A stretch of 64,000 nt of DNA from Siphonodentalium dalli (GCA_032622095.1 CP136066.1:108023319-108087318), one strand, 5' to 3'; numbered from the stretch's first letter, positions 1-13,800 are shown. The notes: generated by a model from the letters alone, not told the origin. A program made the numbers and translations.

Positions 1-845
1 GAAGGTTATATTTTTGTTTCTTTCAATAAATGTTATTAAAACTTTATTTCATGTCTACTTATTTACTTATTGATGGTTGTCAACAACACTGAAACAAATA
101 ATTTGACAATTCAAATAATTATTTGACAAAAGTATATTTAAAAATCAATTTAGTATACAAACACTGATACAAATATTTAGTTCATACATTACACTCATGC
201 ATCAACTAACTGTATGAGTAAAGTATAAGAATTATTGTAATATTCTGTCATGAGTTGTTAGCTGATATTGTCAGACTGCATTAAGTTCACCCTACCCTAG
301 AGCTATCTGAGGTATTTTTTTTTATTGATCTACACCGTGAACTAGTCAATTTTCAATATAAAAACTGCCAAGCAAGCTGAAACAGACACAATAAAAAAAA
401 ATTGCGCGCAAAAAAAATCAATGAAAATTTTGGGACCCACCCCCACAATATTCACTATTTTTCTATTTCATATCAACTTATGGGGGTAATTATAACAATA
501 TTGAATGTATTAGTGCTTCTCATATTGCAACAAGCCACAACAAATAAACAAATATGTTTAAAACAGTTGAAAATATGTCAATGAAAAAAAAATGCAAAAA
601 AGGTGGTCAAAAACTGTTTCCGGCCTCGGGGTTTCCAGGTATTGTCATAATTTCTTCAGAGAGGAATCTTAGGTCTAATGATCGGTTGGTCCAATAAACG
701 CGGTTGTAGGTGTAGCATTTCTTTTGTTGTTTATGTGGATTTGCATACTAAGTACGGTGTTATCTGGTAGTCGGTAACTATGGTAATCATGGTCCGATAT
801 CCGAGGTATGTTGTTGGAATTTGTTATCAGTGAGGTGTTGTTGGT
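1..845. other. AT-rich intergenic DNA, no gene seen
   Basis: I see no conserved reading frame, hairpin or repeat relative here. The one short open frame near 402-584 is low-complexity and resembles nothing known. Confidence 0.5.
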
Positions 846-2101
846 TAGGCCTAAAAAAATGACGTTTGTTTCCGCTAACCCGACCGACCCTATTTTAACC
901 CCCCGACCCTAATTTTTTTTTTTTTTTCAAGTTAGGTCACAATTCATATCATAACAAGATGCAAAACATTTATATATATTGACATAAGAAATTTATGTTT
1001 AAAAAAAAGATTTAAGTTTAACAAGTGAAATCATACTGTAAAGTATGTTTGGCTTTATCTAGCTTTCATCTGTGAAAACTTCAAATAGTTTCAGTTCAGG
1101 TTTGTTATGATTCAGCCTTCAGACTTCAGTATTTCAATCAAATACAGTACAGGAACATTAATAATTTGATCGAATCGACCTGGTTACATCTATCAGGTGG
1201 GATCTCATAATACCAAATGAAAGATTAACATAGAGATTAGTACTATAAATAGTAATTACTAACTTAATAGATATTGTTTCTGTACTACATGTAGTATATT
1301 ATGTATGTGCCTTACTTGAATTTTATAAAATAGCCTATTATATGAATTAGAGTGATAATGGTAAGTCTCATTTCAAGCAGGATAAGCATAATCCATTGAA
1401 CCAAAAGATATCTGACAATAACTTATAAGCATTTCCAATCCATACATGTACATGCTAGTATATACAAATTTGAAAGTTATGCTTGAGAAACGTGATAAAA
1501 TTGACCTCTCAGTAAAATTCAAAATACTGACTCAAAGTTCCCTAGATTAGCTCTAAATGCAATGGTTTTCAAACATTTTCCAGGGGGAGAACCCCCACCA
1601 TCAACCCCTCCTAAACCTTCCTCCGCCCAGGCCTTCAGGTTATGACTTTGGCATATCATTGTCCAAAAGCAGGTGTCGCCAAAAAATACCTAGATCCTTC
1701 ACTGAATTCAGAGGAGAAGGTAGTGTTATGAAGCCATCATTAAGAGATCGGTACAAGACTAGTCACTCCAATATGTGAACAGTGCAGTGGTGCTGGACTG
1801 ACTCCAGACCATATGGGAAATATAAGAATTATCGAAGACAATATTAGTATATAGACTAGTATATATGTAAATATTAAAGCATATGTAAGATTGAATTGGA
1901 GTTTCTAGTTCCTCTGTCATCTGGGTTAACCTGATTGGGGCTAAGAAGTGCGTATTTTGGGTTATTGACAAGTATTATACAGTTATTTTTAAAGATACTA
2001 AGAAAAAAAAAGTTAACCAAAAAAAAAAGTTAAGCCTACCTACCTACCCTAATTTTTTTCAGCTCATTAGCGGAAACAAATGTATTTTTTGTTTAGGCCT
2101 T
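846..2101. mobile_element. TIR element of the AGGCCTAAA family, about 1.26 kb
   Basis: The left end (AGGCCTAAAAAAATGACG, then TTTGTTTCCGCTAA) is matched in inverted orientation near 2057-2101 (TTAGCGGAAACAAATG, then TTTAGGCC). Just inside both ends are reiterated CCGACCCT/CTACCCT stretches next to T-runs. The interior (890-2050) is AT-rich and has no convincing coding frame, so this is a non-autonomous DNA element. A shorter relative with similar ends and the same AGGGTCGGTAGG-type internal motif lies at 2763-3141. The superfamily is not assigned. Confidence 0.6.
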
Positions 2102-2270
2102 AGTACAATGTTGAGCAGGTTGTTTTCCCCCATGGGTTATCTGTGGATTTTAGTGATCAGACCTTTGCGAATACACGCGTCAAGTAATGCCTTTTGGATC
2201 TCAGCATCTTGTGCCCCTGTTGTAATGCAAAGTTTATATCAGTCAATATTTGGGCAGTTGAAGTCGCCGC

Positions 2271-2599
2271 TTAACCCTTTACCCAACAGAAGGGCCATGT
2301 GCCAATGCATTCTCTTATATATGCGAGTCGACCATAGGTCGCCTCGCATATATAAGAGAATGCATTGGCTTTTTTAGGCCAATGCATTCTCTTATATATG
2401 CGAGGCGACCTATGGTCGTCTCGCATATATAAGAGAATGCATTGGCACAGGGCATAACTGTAACTATCACAATGTGGTCAAGGAGCCGATTCCAATGATA
2501 TCCATATTTGTATGGTGTTATTGAGACAGACCGAAGATATTTTAGGCTGTTGAAGCTTTATTTGGCCGGTTTTGGCCGGTTTGTTGGGTAAAGGGTTAA
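2271..2599. mobile_element. piggyBac-like MITE with doubled hairpin
   Basis: The ends are TTAACCCTTTACCCAACA and its inverse TGTTGGGTAAAGGGTTAA. TTAA at both edges is the target-site signature of the piggyBac superfamily. The core (about 2300-2450) holds two successive palindromes built from CATTCTCTTATATATGCGAG and its complement, separated by a short spacer. The element has no coding capacity. Related copies with the same doubled hairpin are at 10252-10517 and 25239-25465. Confidence 0.75.
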
Positions 2600-2762
2600 T
2601 ATGATGTCCTTGTACCTCCTATCTTGTAGAGTATTGAGGAAGTGTAAGTTACTGCAACTGTAAGTTGTTATGAATGAACTGAATGTTAAGCAAATTCTTC
2701 TAGTGGTAGTACCAGAGACCTTGAATCAACATATTAGTCATCATAGAAAACAACAACGTTTT

Positions 2763-3141
2763 AGGCCAAAGAAAATTAAATGTTTGGTTTGGGTTACAAG
2801 TCGAAAAATAATAGGGTCAGTAGGTAGGCCTGAAATTTTATTTTTTTTATTATTTTTTTTATTTTGACATATTCTTATTACATTTCATGTGCGTATTTTA
2901 CTCTCCAAGATTGACATAAAACTATTTTTGATTATTATGTATAAATTTTAATATTGCACCATACTTTTACTAAGATATCAACCTATTCAGAGATGCTGAA
3001 ATATGTTTTATGAAATTTTTTGAGAAAAAAATCAATAGATTTTCTTGAAAACCATGAAAAAAACTTTAGGGTAGGGGGTTTAAAATAGGGTCGGTAGGGA
3101 AACCCAAACGGTCAAACCACAAATATTTTTTTCTTTGGCCT
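2763..3141. mobile_element. Short TIR element (AGGCCAAAG ends), 379 bp
   Basis: AGGCCAAAGAAAA at the left is mirrored by TTTCTTTGGCCT at the right. Subterminal blocks (GTTTGGTTTGGGTTAC on the left, GGGAAACCCAAACGGTC on the right) are also inverted. It shares the AGGGTCGGTAGG motif with the 846-2101 element. It abuts, and may interrupt, the LINE fragment that follows. Confidence 0.6.
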
Positions 3142-3590
3142 CAGAACAAATTGGAGAGAATTCAGATGAGAGCTGCTTGGTTCATAACTGGGGACTATAC
3201 ATCAAGGGAAGAAGGAACAATGGATAACATGGTGACACATCTGTAATCCCCAGAAGGCCGAATGTATAATCAGTGACTTCAATTGGCAAGGTAGTGGATG
3301 GGCTGGTCCCTGCTATCGACACCAAAGATCTTTTGAAACCAAAAAACAAAGTTTGTAGAAAAATCAAAGCTTGAAAGGTTGAGGGATGTATTTAAAGGAA
3401 CTTTGTGTCCACTGAGGCGTGTAACAACTCGAAGCACTACAAACTACATGTGATAGAGACAAACATTCCAGAATATAAGAACTCATTCTTTTCAAAGACA
3501 CTCAAGGACTGGAATACTCTGGAGTAAGGCAGCATGATTTCCTTCCAAACTACACTGGATGGACACCCAGTAGGAAACAACAAATCATCC
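3142..3590 (+). pseudogene. Decayed 3' end of a non-LTR (LINE) retrotransposon ORF2
   Basis: In shifting forward frames one reads KLERIQMRAAWFITGDYTSREEG, later a block resembling the GLVPAIDTK region, and finally a KNSFFxKTLKDWNTL-like block. This is the order seen in the tail of jockey/CR1-type reverse transcriptase ORFs of invertebrate LINEs, just after the catalytic domain. Stops and frameshifts occur throughout, so it is a dead fragment. The polymerase core itself is absent. The homology is recognised by eye only. Confidence 0.6.
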
Positions 3591-4233
3591 TAACAGTAGC
3601 ATCCCACCCCACATGCTTATACATCCAAAAGGATTCTGTGCGGACACAAATACAGATAGAGATACGGATTGGCAGCTGAGACATGATCTACCCGTAGCTG
3701 CATCCCATGATTCAACCACCAGAAACCAGTGCAATTAACTGCTGAAGGGCAATCAATTGCGCTGTGAATCATAATCGAGTTGTAGGCCTACTGAAGCTTA
3801 CAATTACAATTATTGATACATGTAATGGGTACGATAACTCCCCCAAGTAATATTCAAATAACCCAACTGTCTTAGAAATATAACATTAACACACCAAGAC
3901 TTTAGTCTTACAATTCCAAAAGGCTACATGCATGCCATGCAGAGCTATAGTCATCCGGTAGTATATGTCAGGTTTGGTAAACAGGACCACTTTCGCAGAT
4001 TGCTTCTTCCAGCTGTAAGCAGCAATCTGCGAAAGCTGTCATGTTGAAGGGTACACACTATATTCATGACTGAACTAGTGTCAGGGGTACGGTACATGTA
4101 TGTGTGATATAGGAATAATAATTGATGCGCTTAATTCAGCACAATTAACTTTCGATCCTTACAATTGAATTGTACTGAAGTGCAATTGAGTTGCACTTCA
4201 GCTAAATTAATTGAATTGTGCTGTACATATGTC
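3591..4233. other. Intergenic DNA with small hairpins
   Basis: No gene is seen. A clear hairpin lies at about 3989-4037 (CTTTCGCAGATTGCT mirrored by AGCAATCTGCGAAAG). A second palindromic stretch at about 4125-4215 is built from CAATTGAATTG and TGAAGTGCAATTGAG-type blocks. Both look like remnants of foldback elements. Confidence 0.45.
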
Positions 4234-4845
4234 CAGGGTTTCCGCTCGAGGAGCATCGGGTCCCTTTCGCCTAGCCAAAATATCCTCTACAACATATTCC
4301 CATACCGATTCTGACGCCTTGGGATACATCGTGATTACAATGTCAAATAACACATTGTTCTGACTTATATGTATATGACATATAAGTTATGCTTATGTAG
4401 ACCTGGAGGTCCAGATGTTAGCCACTGAGGGTTGTTCAGGAATATTTAAATTTTTCACTACCAATATGCTTATTATACCCACAGATTTAGCTTTTGTTAC
4501 AATATTCATGGTACCGACAGTATCACTATACTATACAGTGCTAAATGACAACACCATTGCATTTACTTAAAGGCCCATTTAATATTCGAGCTACCAATTA
4601 TTTTTTATAGTGCCTTTATATACGGTTTAAATAACAATATATGACATAACATATGATTAAACTACTATAATTCATCACCATTTGGAATGTCTGTGTCTCA
4701 GAAGGTGCCCATAGGCATAGAGTAATAGAAAATTGCTGAGATCATAGAAACATTTCACTCGCAGAATTGCATATGGTTGATGGACTGATATTTTCCACTA
4801 GCGGCTACAGGGGTTCCATATCCCCAACCTCTTGCGGAAACCCTG
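4234..4845. mobile_element. hAT-like non-autonomous element (CAGGGTTTCCGC ends)
   Basis: CAGGGTTTCCGC begins the element and GCGGAAACCCTG closes it. Ends of the form CAGGG fit hAT transposons. Next to the TIRs are GGGTCCCTTTCGCCTAGCC on the left and GGGGTTCCATATCCCCAACC on the right. A diverged relative is at about 52022-52600 and a right-end piece at about 56230-56272. An 8-bp target duplication is not clearly preserved, so the superfamily call is tentative. Confidence 0.5.
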
Positions 4846-5496
4846 ATATATCACTACATGTATTATTAATAAATGTTAGTTAATTTGGCCTCCCATACAT
4901 ATACAGCAGGATAGCTAGTGAGACTATTGTGTCATAAGAACTTTTATGCATGTTTTTTTATGTTCCTTCATAATTGACGTCCAAAACATGAATATCAACT
5001 TCAGATGTTTTGTCTATCAGGGACATTATAGACATCGGAGTATTATATAGCTCCACGGTACTAAATGGCAATTCTGCCAATATTTCAAAACATTTTGTAG
5101 TAAAAATATAATGAATATTTTAGGTACGGCATATAGCACATACTAGTAGATTTATGCCTACGTAGGCCTGCATCACAATTGCAATAGGTGGGTACGATCA
5201 TCATACCGAGAAAGAATTCCCACTATTATTTTATGACTTGTATGACACAAAAACCTGTTTTAGCCCAGGGTTACATTGGCGTAGAATTGCTCAACATTTG
5301 TATCTGCCATGTTCGATCGCGTATTGACTTAAATAATTTACGACAGAAGTTTTACAGCAGAATAGCCATATCCAGTGTTATCGTATGGCTATTCTGCAGC
5401 CTTCAATTTGATAATAATTGCATATCTTGAAACCTTGAAGTTCTAGGCCTATGACTGCATTTTATTGATATTGATAATATTTCAATTATTTTTCAG

Positions 5497-5589
5497 AACA
5501 TGATGCCTGATATACCAACTATTGTCATAGATGAGAGTTCACTGATGGCGCTACTTATCATTATCAGTCATCCTATTCTTGTCACTCAG
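5497..5589 (+). CDS. Exon 1 (coding) of the membrane protein gene
   Basis: The acceptor TTTTTCAG ends at 5496. The paired start ATGATG is at 5500-5505. The exon encodes residues 1-30, ending in HPILVTQ, and closes in phase 0 at donor CAG|GTTTG. Either ATG could serve; the first is assumed. This is the least certain exon because it is short and lies 4.5 kb from the next. Confidence 0.55.
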
Positions 5590-7825
5590 GTTTGTTGATA
5601 ATATTGTCTCTCAATCAACGTTGTCTTTGTTATACCCCCCGCAACGAAGTTAGGGGGGGTATACTGGAGTCAGCTTGTCCGTCCGTCCTTGGACACAAAT
5701 TTGTCCGGAGTTTTTCTCAGTCGTTTTTTTATCAATTTCCTTGAAACTTGGCACAGACATCAATCACCATGGGAACCTGTGCACCTGCAATTATGACGTC
5801 TGTCAGACCTTTTTTGGTGGAGTTATCCCCCTTTTTCGACTTAGAAAATTTTCGCAACATGTATACTTTTGTCCGAGCTTTTATTCCTACATTTTTAAGT
5901 CAATTTTTTAAAAACGTGGCTCAGTTATTTAGTACCATGGGAAATTGTGCACTTGCGATTATGACGTCTGTCCGACTTTTTTTGTGAAGTTATCCCACTT
6001 TTTCGACTTAGAAATTGTTTTGGCAACATGCATAATTTTGTCCGAGATTTTATTCCTACATTTTTCGGTCAATGTTTTTTAATCTTGGCACTGATATTTA
6101 GTACCATGGGGACCTGTGCACCTGCGATTATGACGTCTGTCCGACATTTTTGTGTGGGTTATTCCCCTTTTTTGACTTAGAATTTTTTTCGCAACATGCA
6201 TAATTTTCTCCAAGCTTTTATTCCTACATTTTTCCGTCAATAGGTTTAAGATTAGGGTTATGGTTGTACACCTGCAATGGGAACTGTTATTTTAATATTT
6301 TAACTAAATGTTTACTGACATGTGAAACATCTTAGTATTTTAAAATCAGGGGGGTATCCGTAGTACCATTGGGACAGTCACACCTCTAGTTTCCTTTGTA
6401 CTAACTCATAACCAACTGATAACATGATAACCTAACAGCATGGCCAATCGTCACATGATCTCAATATGGAATTAATCGGCAGTTTTCTCTAACATTCATA
6501 CCAAAGTTTCCAATCAAAGGATTTTTCACCATAATTTCTGGAGTGATCCTTCAATTGGAAAGTTTTGTAAGAACGTTACAAAAAACTTCTAAGTAACAAA
6601 TTGCCCTGTAACTTTTAGTATAGGTTAAATATCCTGATATTAAATAGCAATGCTTATCATTGTTATAGCTGTAGAACTTCTTGAGTGACCAAAATAGTCA
6701 TAAAGGAAAGTTTAGATGGGCCAACACAGAAAACTACTTAATTGTTATACGAGTGCACCATCTGAACGAATCTATGCTATCTGGAGACCACATCAAGCAT
6801 ATTATATAACAATAGAAATGTTAAAAAGATGACTTTAATCATATTTTTAGAAGTGGAAATTTTGGGATAGGCATTCTCAGTAAGTATAACAAATTATTGG
6901 AATTGAATAATTGCCATAAAAAGTACATGATCTGAACTAGTGCAAGTTTCGAATAATTTTTTAATAGAGAGCAACACTTTTTTAAGACTGTTAAAAGAAT
7001 GTTTGTTTGTGCTGGAAAATCGTGAGCATCCATTTTGCAACAACAAATGTTGTTATGCTGGTCTCTCCAGCAGAGAGCAATCAACTTTAAATAGACCATA
7101 GTGTTAGAGATAGTTGGTCAGCTGGGGATTTTGAAATGGACATATGACCTAAAACTCATCTCAGCCCAACGGTTTATGTTAGTTCTTGCAGAATGGATGC
7201 TTACAAATTCCAGCACAAACTAACATTCTGCTAACTTTTGAAGCAGTATTGCTCTGTATTAAATACTCATTCGAGCTTTAAATTGCACTAGTTCAGAATA
7301 TGTACTTTTTATGGCAGTTAATCATTTCAAATAATTGTTTATACTTGCTGAGAACGCTGTTCCCAAAAGTTCCCTTCTGAACTGATTAAAGTCATCTTTT
7401 TGACATTTGTATTGTTATATAATATGCTTGATGTGGTCTTCAGAAAGTATAGATTCCTTCAGATAGCATAGATTCCTTCAGATAGTGCACTAGCTTAATG
7501 ATTAAGTAGTCCCCCCCCCCCCCCCCCCCCCCCGGCCACTGGGTCAACATGGCATGTTGTATTAGATCAGGAAAGCTGATATATTAAGCCAGAGATTAAT
7601 TTTGTTAGCTAGAAATGTGTTTTCAATCACAGCAATTAAAATAAATTTCTGTTTTCTTTGTATGTGTTCTTTTCTGTTGCATCTTATCCAGATGGAAGTG
7701 AGAATGGTACAAATGATGTTCAGCATATTTATTTCTAGTAAGCAATTTTATGTTTACCCATACCATAGTATGGTAAACATAATGTCGACGTCCGGATTGA
7801 CCACTCGTCGTGTGTCCGTCCGTCC

Positions 7826-7856
<31 letters not shown>

Positions 7857-10800
7857 CGTGGACACTTTACGCATGGTGCGATAACTCAAATATTTTCTAT
7901 CCGATCGGAACCAAATTTTGTATATGAGTTTCTCAGACCAAAATACAGATCGAGTTCAAATATGGGTTTGATCCGAAATTTTTTTACGGAGTTATGGCCC
8001 TTTTTCGACCTCGAATTCACGCATGCTGTCATAACTCGAACAATTTTTATCTGATCGGAACCAAATTTGGTATGCGAGTTTCAGAGCCCAAAATACAGAT
8101 CGAGTTCGAATATGGGTTTGATCCGATTTATTTTAAAGGAGTTATGACCCTTTTTTCAAAAATAAAATTAAAAAAACAAAAATCCGATGCTAAAACCGAA
8201 GTATATTTTGTCCGATTGTGTTCATATTTGATATGTAGGTTTATGATGACATGCCCCTCATCTGTATAGTTTTTGGTATTGATTGGTTGATCGGTTTAGA
8301 AAATAATTAACCCTTTACACACATGCTATCCAATGCAATAAGTTGAACATATTTCTTCTGATCTGCCTCATATTTCTTACCTAGGTTTTTCTTAGCATGT
8401 TCTTCGTCTATATGGTTTTTGGTATTGTTTAATTAACCCTTTTCACTCTTATGTTAACTTAGAATTCACCCAAGCTGCTATGACTCAAAACATTTTTCAT
8501 CTGATCAGCACCAAATTTGGTATATGAATTTATCACCCCTAAATACAGATCGAGTTCGAATATGGGTTTGATCCGATATATTTTAACAGAGTTATGACCC
8601 TTTATAATTCAAGTAATTACTGCTGGGAATTTTAAGAGAACATATCTCATGACCATGTGTGTAATTGAAATGAGTTAATTATCACTAGGGACATGCTATA
8701 AAGCCTGATAGTGGTATTGTTGGCTGGCAGGATTTGTTATCATATTAATGTCAAATTGATTGATGGCTATCTGGTGGAGTTCTGTTTTCTGTGCAATATT
8801 AAGTTAACCCCTTTACTGAAACAGGTTCATTACTAAAGTTTATGTAAACACTAAAGGACACCTATTCTAAAATATTAAATTGGAATAGTCCATTGTTACT
8901 TTGTAGGGATGTTTTACAGACATTGTTGTCTACATACACTGTTGTCTTATCTTAGACAAAAATTAATCCACACATTCCCAGTTCCATGGTATGATGTCAT
9001 TGAAAATGATTAACCCTCTCCACACATCATATGGTTTTGATGCTTTTCATTTGATCATTCTCCTATATTATGTCCAGGTTAATGGTGATCCACTTTTGAT
9101 TTGCATGGATTTGGGATTAAAATTAAACCATTCCATAGACACATATTATGCGATAGACAGATATAATATTATCCATTTCACTTTGATCCAGGTTCAGTAA
9201 GGGTTTCAATAAATCACCAATTATATACATGTATTCATCATTAGAGGAAATGTCTTATTTTGAAATTCCCTCAATTGCATTTGGGCTCCAGGGTAATATT
9301 AATGGTGCTGGTATTCTTGAGACTGACTTATTGTATGGGTTTCTAAATCCAATGACATGCTTTGTATAGACTATTTTGTGTTTATCAGTTCATTAGTTTG
9401 GGTAAGATTAACCCTATTCTATCCGATTTGATAACTCAAATATTTCCATTGATTATGTTTATACATGTAGTTCTTGGCATAGTTGACAAGAACACACCCC
9501 TAACCTGCATAGTGAGGGTCATTTGGTTTATTTGCTTAAAAATATTAACATCCTCCGCCAATCCTGTTGACACAATGTGATAACTAAATATTTTTCACAT
9601 GATCACTATATTAAGTGTGAATTGTTGAAACTTTAGCACTCATGAAAAGGTTGATGTAAGGATTTATTAAAATAGCTAATCGCTATCGCCAAGGTATGGG
9701 TTAAACATCTGCCGATCGTGATCGGCCTCTTGTTTACTTATGTGGATATTTGATAGATTGATTGAAATCTTATGGTTTAGATTGAATTATTAGAAAACAA
9801 TCGGGAAAAGTTTGCAGTTTGTTTTCAGGGAAAGATTAAATGAATACTCAATTTTCAATATATATTTGATTACCTACTCAAGTCTAAAGGAGAAATTTGC
9901 CCTATACATGAACTCAACTCCATACTCTTAGTTCATAGACTCTGATATACAGTAATGCCCTAAATAATCGACTCCTTAACCACAACATAATTATGGGTAA
10001 TTTGGTTAAGGAGTCGATTATTTAGGGCATTACTGTAACTGAAGAATGTTAATTTCATACTTAAATCATTTAAATCTATGCTCTTTCAGATGGCAAGATT
10101 AGAGAAGTATTGTGGAATGATGGCCACTATTGTTGGATCCTTGAGATTTGCCTGTACTATAATCACTTTATCATCTGTTGGATATGGCTGGTTTAGGTTT
10201 GGCAGGTAACATAATTATGTGCCATCAGTGGCCAGATTAGTTCGTTATTACTTAACCCATTTATGACGGGAGCACGCTGGTGCAGCATTATAGATCCTGC
10301 ACAGGTCAGTGCATTTTCTTATATATGCGAGTCTCCCATAGGGAGCTTCGCATTTATAAGAGAATGCACTGGCTTACAAGGTCAAGGTAAATATTGTTAG
10401 GCCAATGTATTCTCTGATATATGCGAGGCTACCTATGGGAGACTCGCATATATAAGAGAATGCATTGGTACAGGGCTTTTTCAAAAATTCAGAAAGCTCC
10501 AGTTATGGAAAGGTTAAGCTGATATTAAGTTACTCTTCATACCCGCTACAATATCCACCATTCAGGGACAAAATTAGGATCATATGTTCCGTTTGTGTTG
10601 ACTGTCACATCCATACTTGTTTTTAATCCTACTTTATTGGCACACATTTCCACTTGAGTAAAACTCTACTTGATTGAAATTTTGTTATATCATCTTGCTC
10701 CCTGTGTAACAGTCAATACAAAATGCCAATATGACCCTAATTTGGTTGCTGAATGCAGATTAGCATAGCAGGTGTGAAGACTACCTAAGATCAACATAAT

Positions 10801-13800
10801 GTGTAACATCTATCTATATAAAAGCTAAATGTTTGTCTGTGCGTGTCTGTCTGTAACTCTGTCGCACTTTTGGCGCATTTAAAAATATATCACCCTCATG
10901 TCCGATTTCACCCAAATTTTTACCATGTCCTGCGGTACATCTTAAAATACGACAAATTCAGGCAAAACGGTTCAAGACGCCCTGATATATAGTGCATTTA
11001 CCAAAGGTTATTAAGGTGATATTTTCCCTGATATAATAGGTTTCTCCGAAGACAAATGTGCTTTCAGCGGCGCCCATCATTATGAAACACCATAGCCAAA
11101 TTCCTGACAACCTCTGTGCACCATTCGATTGCTTTCTTTATATCACTACAAGCAGTGACAATATTTTCCTGCAATAATGTTTGTCACCCGTCATTTTTGT
11201 CCTCAGATGACTTAAAGGGGTATAAATGAGCAATTAAGAGCATTCATTATAAGCTTAGAAGATATGTAGGATAATTGGTACACATATGTTCACATGACCA
11301 GGGGAATGTCATTGGATAGGTGGCTTTGACATCAGATGACTACTTAAAGGTGAACTAATAAATTGCATGATCAATAAAAAGCAATTATCATCAGCTCACA
11401 AGATATGTTGGATAATACATATTACATATAACCTTTTGGGACAGTTTAATGAGCTATTTTTAGAAAGAAAACTTCAGGCGATCTTGCAGAAACTTTTTCG
11501 GAGTATAGCAAGAGGGAGAACTCTATTTTGTTCTAAGCACCCTCCATCAAGGCCAAGGTCATTTCGGTTTTAAGAGATTTTACCTTGTACAGTAATTCCC
11601 TAAATAATCGACTCCTAGTGAGAGCTTTCCGATAAATGGCATCAAGCCATATTTCCGACTAAATCCTGAAAAATTACCCATAATTCTGCTGTGGTTAAGG
11701 AATCGATTATTTAGGCCATTACGGTACATCAGATAACTAAAGGACTTTATTATTCCTAAGTGCATAAATGAATCATGGTCAGATATGATTAACCCCTTTT
11801 ATACTTAATACTCATTGATGAGCAGTTATCGCTTAGGAAATGTTCAGAAAATAAGTTCAACAAATGATGTTTTTTGAAATTATTACCGCTTCTGAACATT
11901 TCCTTCCAATAAATAGGACTCCTACTGTACTAGTATTATCTTTTGTCGTCTGCTTATTTTTCCTGAAACCCCTCCAGATGAGTAATAGACCATTCCTATC
12001 TATACTTTTATGGGGGAATATCCTGCTGAGTTCTACAAGTTTACATTGAAATGATCTGTTCTTCCTTTTATTCAGATGATATAAGTAGATGGCATGCCAA
12101 CAAACAAAAACCTTGGACTTATTTGTACATGTACATGTAGGGAATTCATCATAGTTAATAATTTGAACAAATACCCTAGGGTGTTGTCAAATTTATTTCC
12201 TGAACATTCCTACAAATGAATCAATGGGAATCAAGTAACTGCTCAGTAATTAGAGACTCTTCATCTATCAGATGGTTTTAATAGTCATCATTGATCTGCA
12301 ATATGTGCTGTAACCTGCTTTTCACCAATATGTGCTGTAACCTGCTTTTCACCTCATTGTAAAATGTTTGTAATTTTTCCTTGTTTTTATGGAAGAACAA
12401 ATATGTTTACACTAATTCTGAGATTGTCACCATGTTTTGACTGTGACATATTTTGTTATGCCCAGACCCTTTGTATCCTAAGTGCACACTCGGTATCCTC
12501 AATCCAACTTATTCTGGATAATGGTTGTGCTGTTTCAATAGCTGAAACAATTGACAGTGTATGCATGTGATGAAGGACTTAGTCCCATTGGAACAGTCAC
12601 GCCTCTAATTATACAGTAATCGCCTAAGTAATCGACTCCTTAACCACAGCAAAATTATGGGTAACTTTTCAGGATTTAGTCGGAAATATGGCTTGTTGCC
12701 ATTCATCGGAAAGGGAGAGCTTTCCGATGAATGGCAACAAGCCATATTTCCAACTAAATCCTGAAAAGTTACCCATATTTTTTCTGCTGTGGTTAAGGAG
12801 TCGATTACTTTAATAGGGCATTACTGTGTATCGATGCAATTACTTTGAATTTATAGGTTTTTCTCTGCTGTCAGCACACATCCACGATGGTCTGCTCTTC
12901 ACAATAATAAAGTACTCCTGGCTGGTTATGGCTGTCTCTTGACATCTGCCATCTGCATGATCAGATCTTTATATGCCTATGGCTTCTGTGACACTGTTTT
13001 AGGTAAGCTAATATATATATATATACATGTATGTATACCTATATCTATCTTAGGAACCTTCTCAGTGATAATTTGACGAATATGCTAAATTTTTCAGTAA
13101 GCTCTATTTTCTCATGTTTCAAGAGAAAGCAAAAGCAGTCATGAAACTTATTCTGGTTAGGCTTATTCCAATAATATTTCTGGATACAGGCAGGGGCGCC
13201 GGAAGAGAGGGGGCAGCTGACCCCCTGCCCTTGACCAAGGGGGGCGAGCGGGGGCAGGACTTGCCCTTTTTCTGGAGACAGAAAATGCTTTTTGTGTGTT
13301 TAATCTCGTGTTTTTATAGCAAAATGTGACTTTTTTGGTCCAAATACCACCAATTTCACAAGGAATATTAATTTTTTGTCAATTTTATCACAAAACGGCC
13401 ATAAAAACCGACAAATACCATTAAAATAGGGAATTTTGCCACAATGAATTTATGGTTATTTTCCCGAGTTTGCGGAGAAAATGCCCTTTTTTGCGTAAAA
13501 GTGCCCTTTTGTAGGCTCTGCCCCCCCCTGCCCTTGGATGCTTCTGGCGCCCCTGGATACAGGTTTTGCTTAATGTTTGGTTTGATCCATAATAAAATAT
13601 AATTCAGCACAGGATCTATCATTGCACATCATAAACACATTTCCATATTAAACCTTCATATGGTTTTACCAGTAGTTTTAGTATTTTTTTTTAAATCTAC
13701 TGATTGCATGATCTTCAATAAACATTTGATAAAAGAGATTGCAAATATACTGAAAAGTGACTCCTTATGATGGAGTCCTTTTGTTGCCCTAGACCAATTC

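Noticed and set aside
2300-2450. CRISPR-like repeat and spacer pattern
   Set aside because: Only two palindromes with a short linker, in a TTAA-flanked eukaryotic MITE. There are no regular spacers.
7602-8054. 150-residue plus-strand frame, the longest in the window
   Set aside because: It runs through a GTCT microsatellite and tandem dispersed-repeat units. Its relatives elsewhere in the window are broken.
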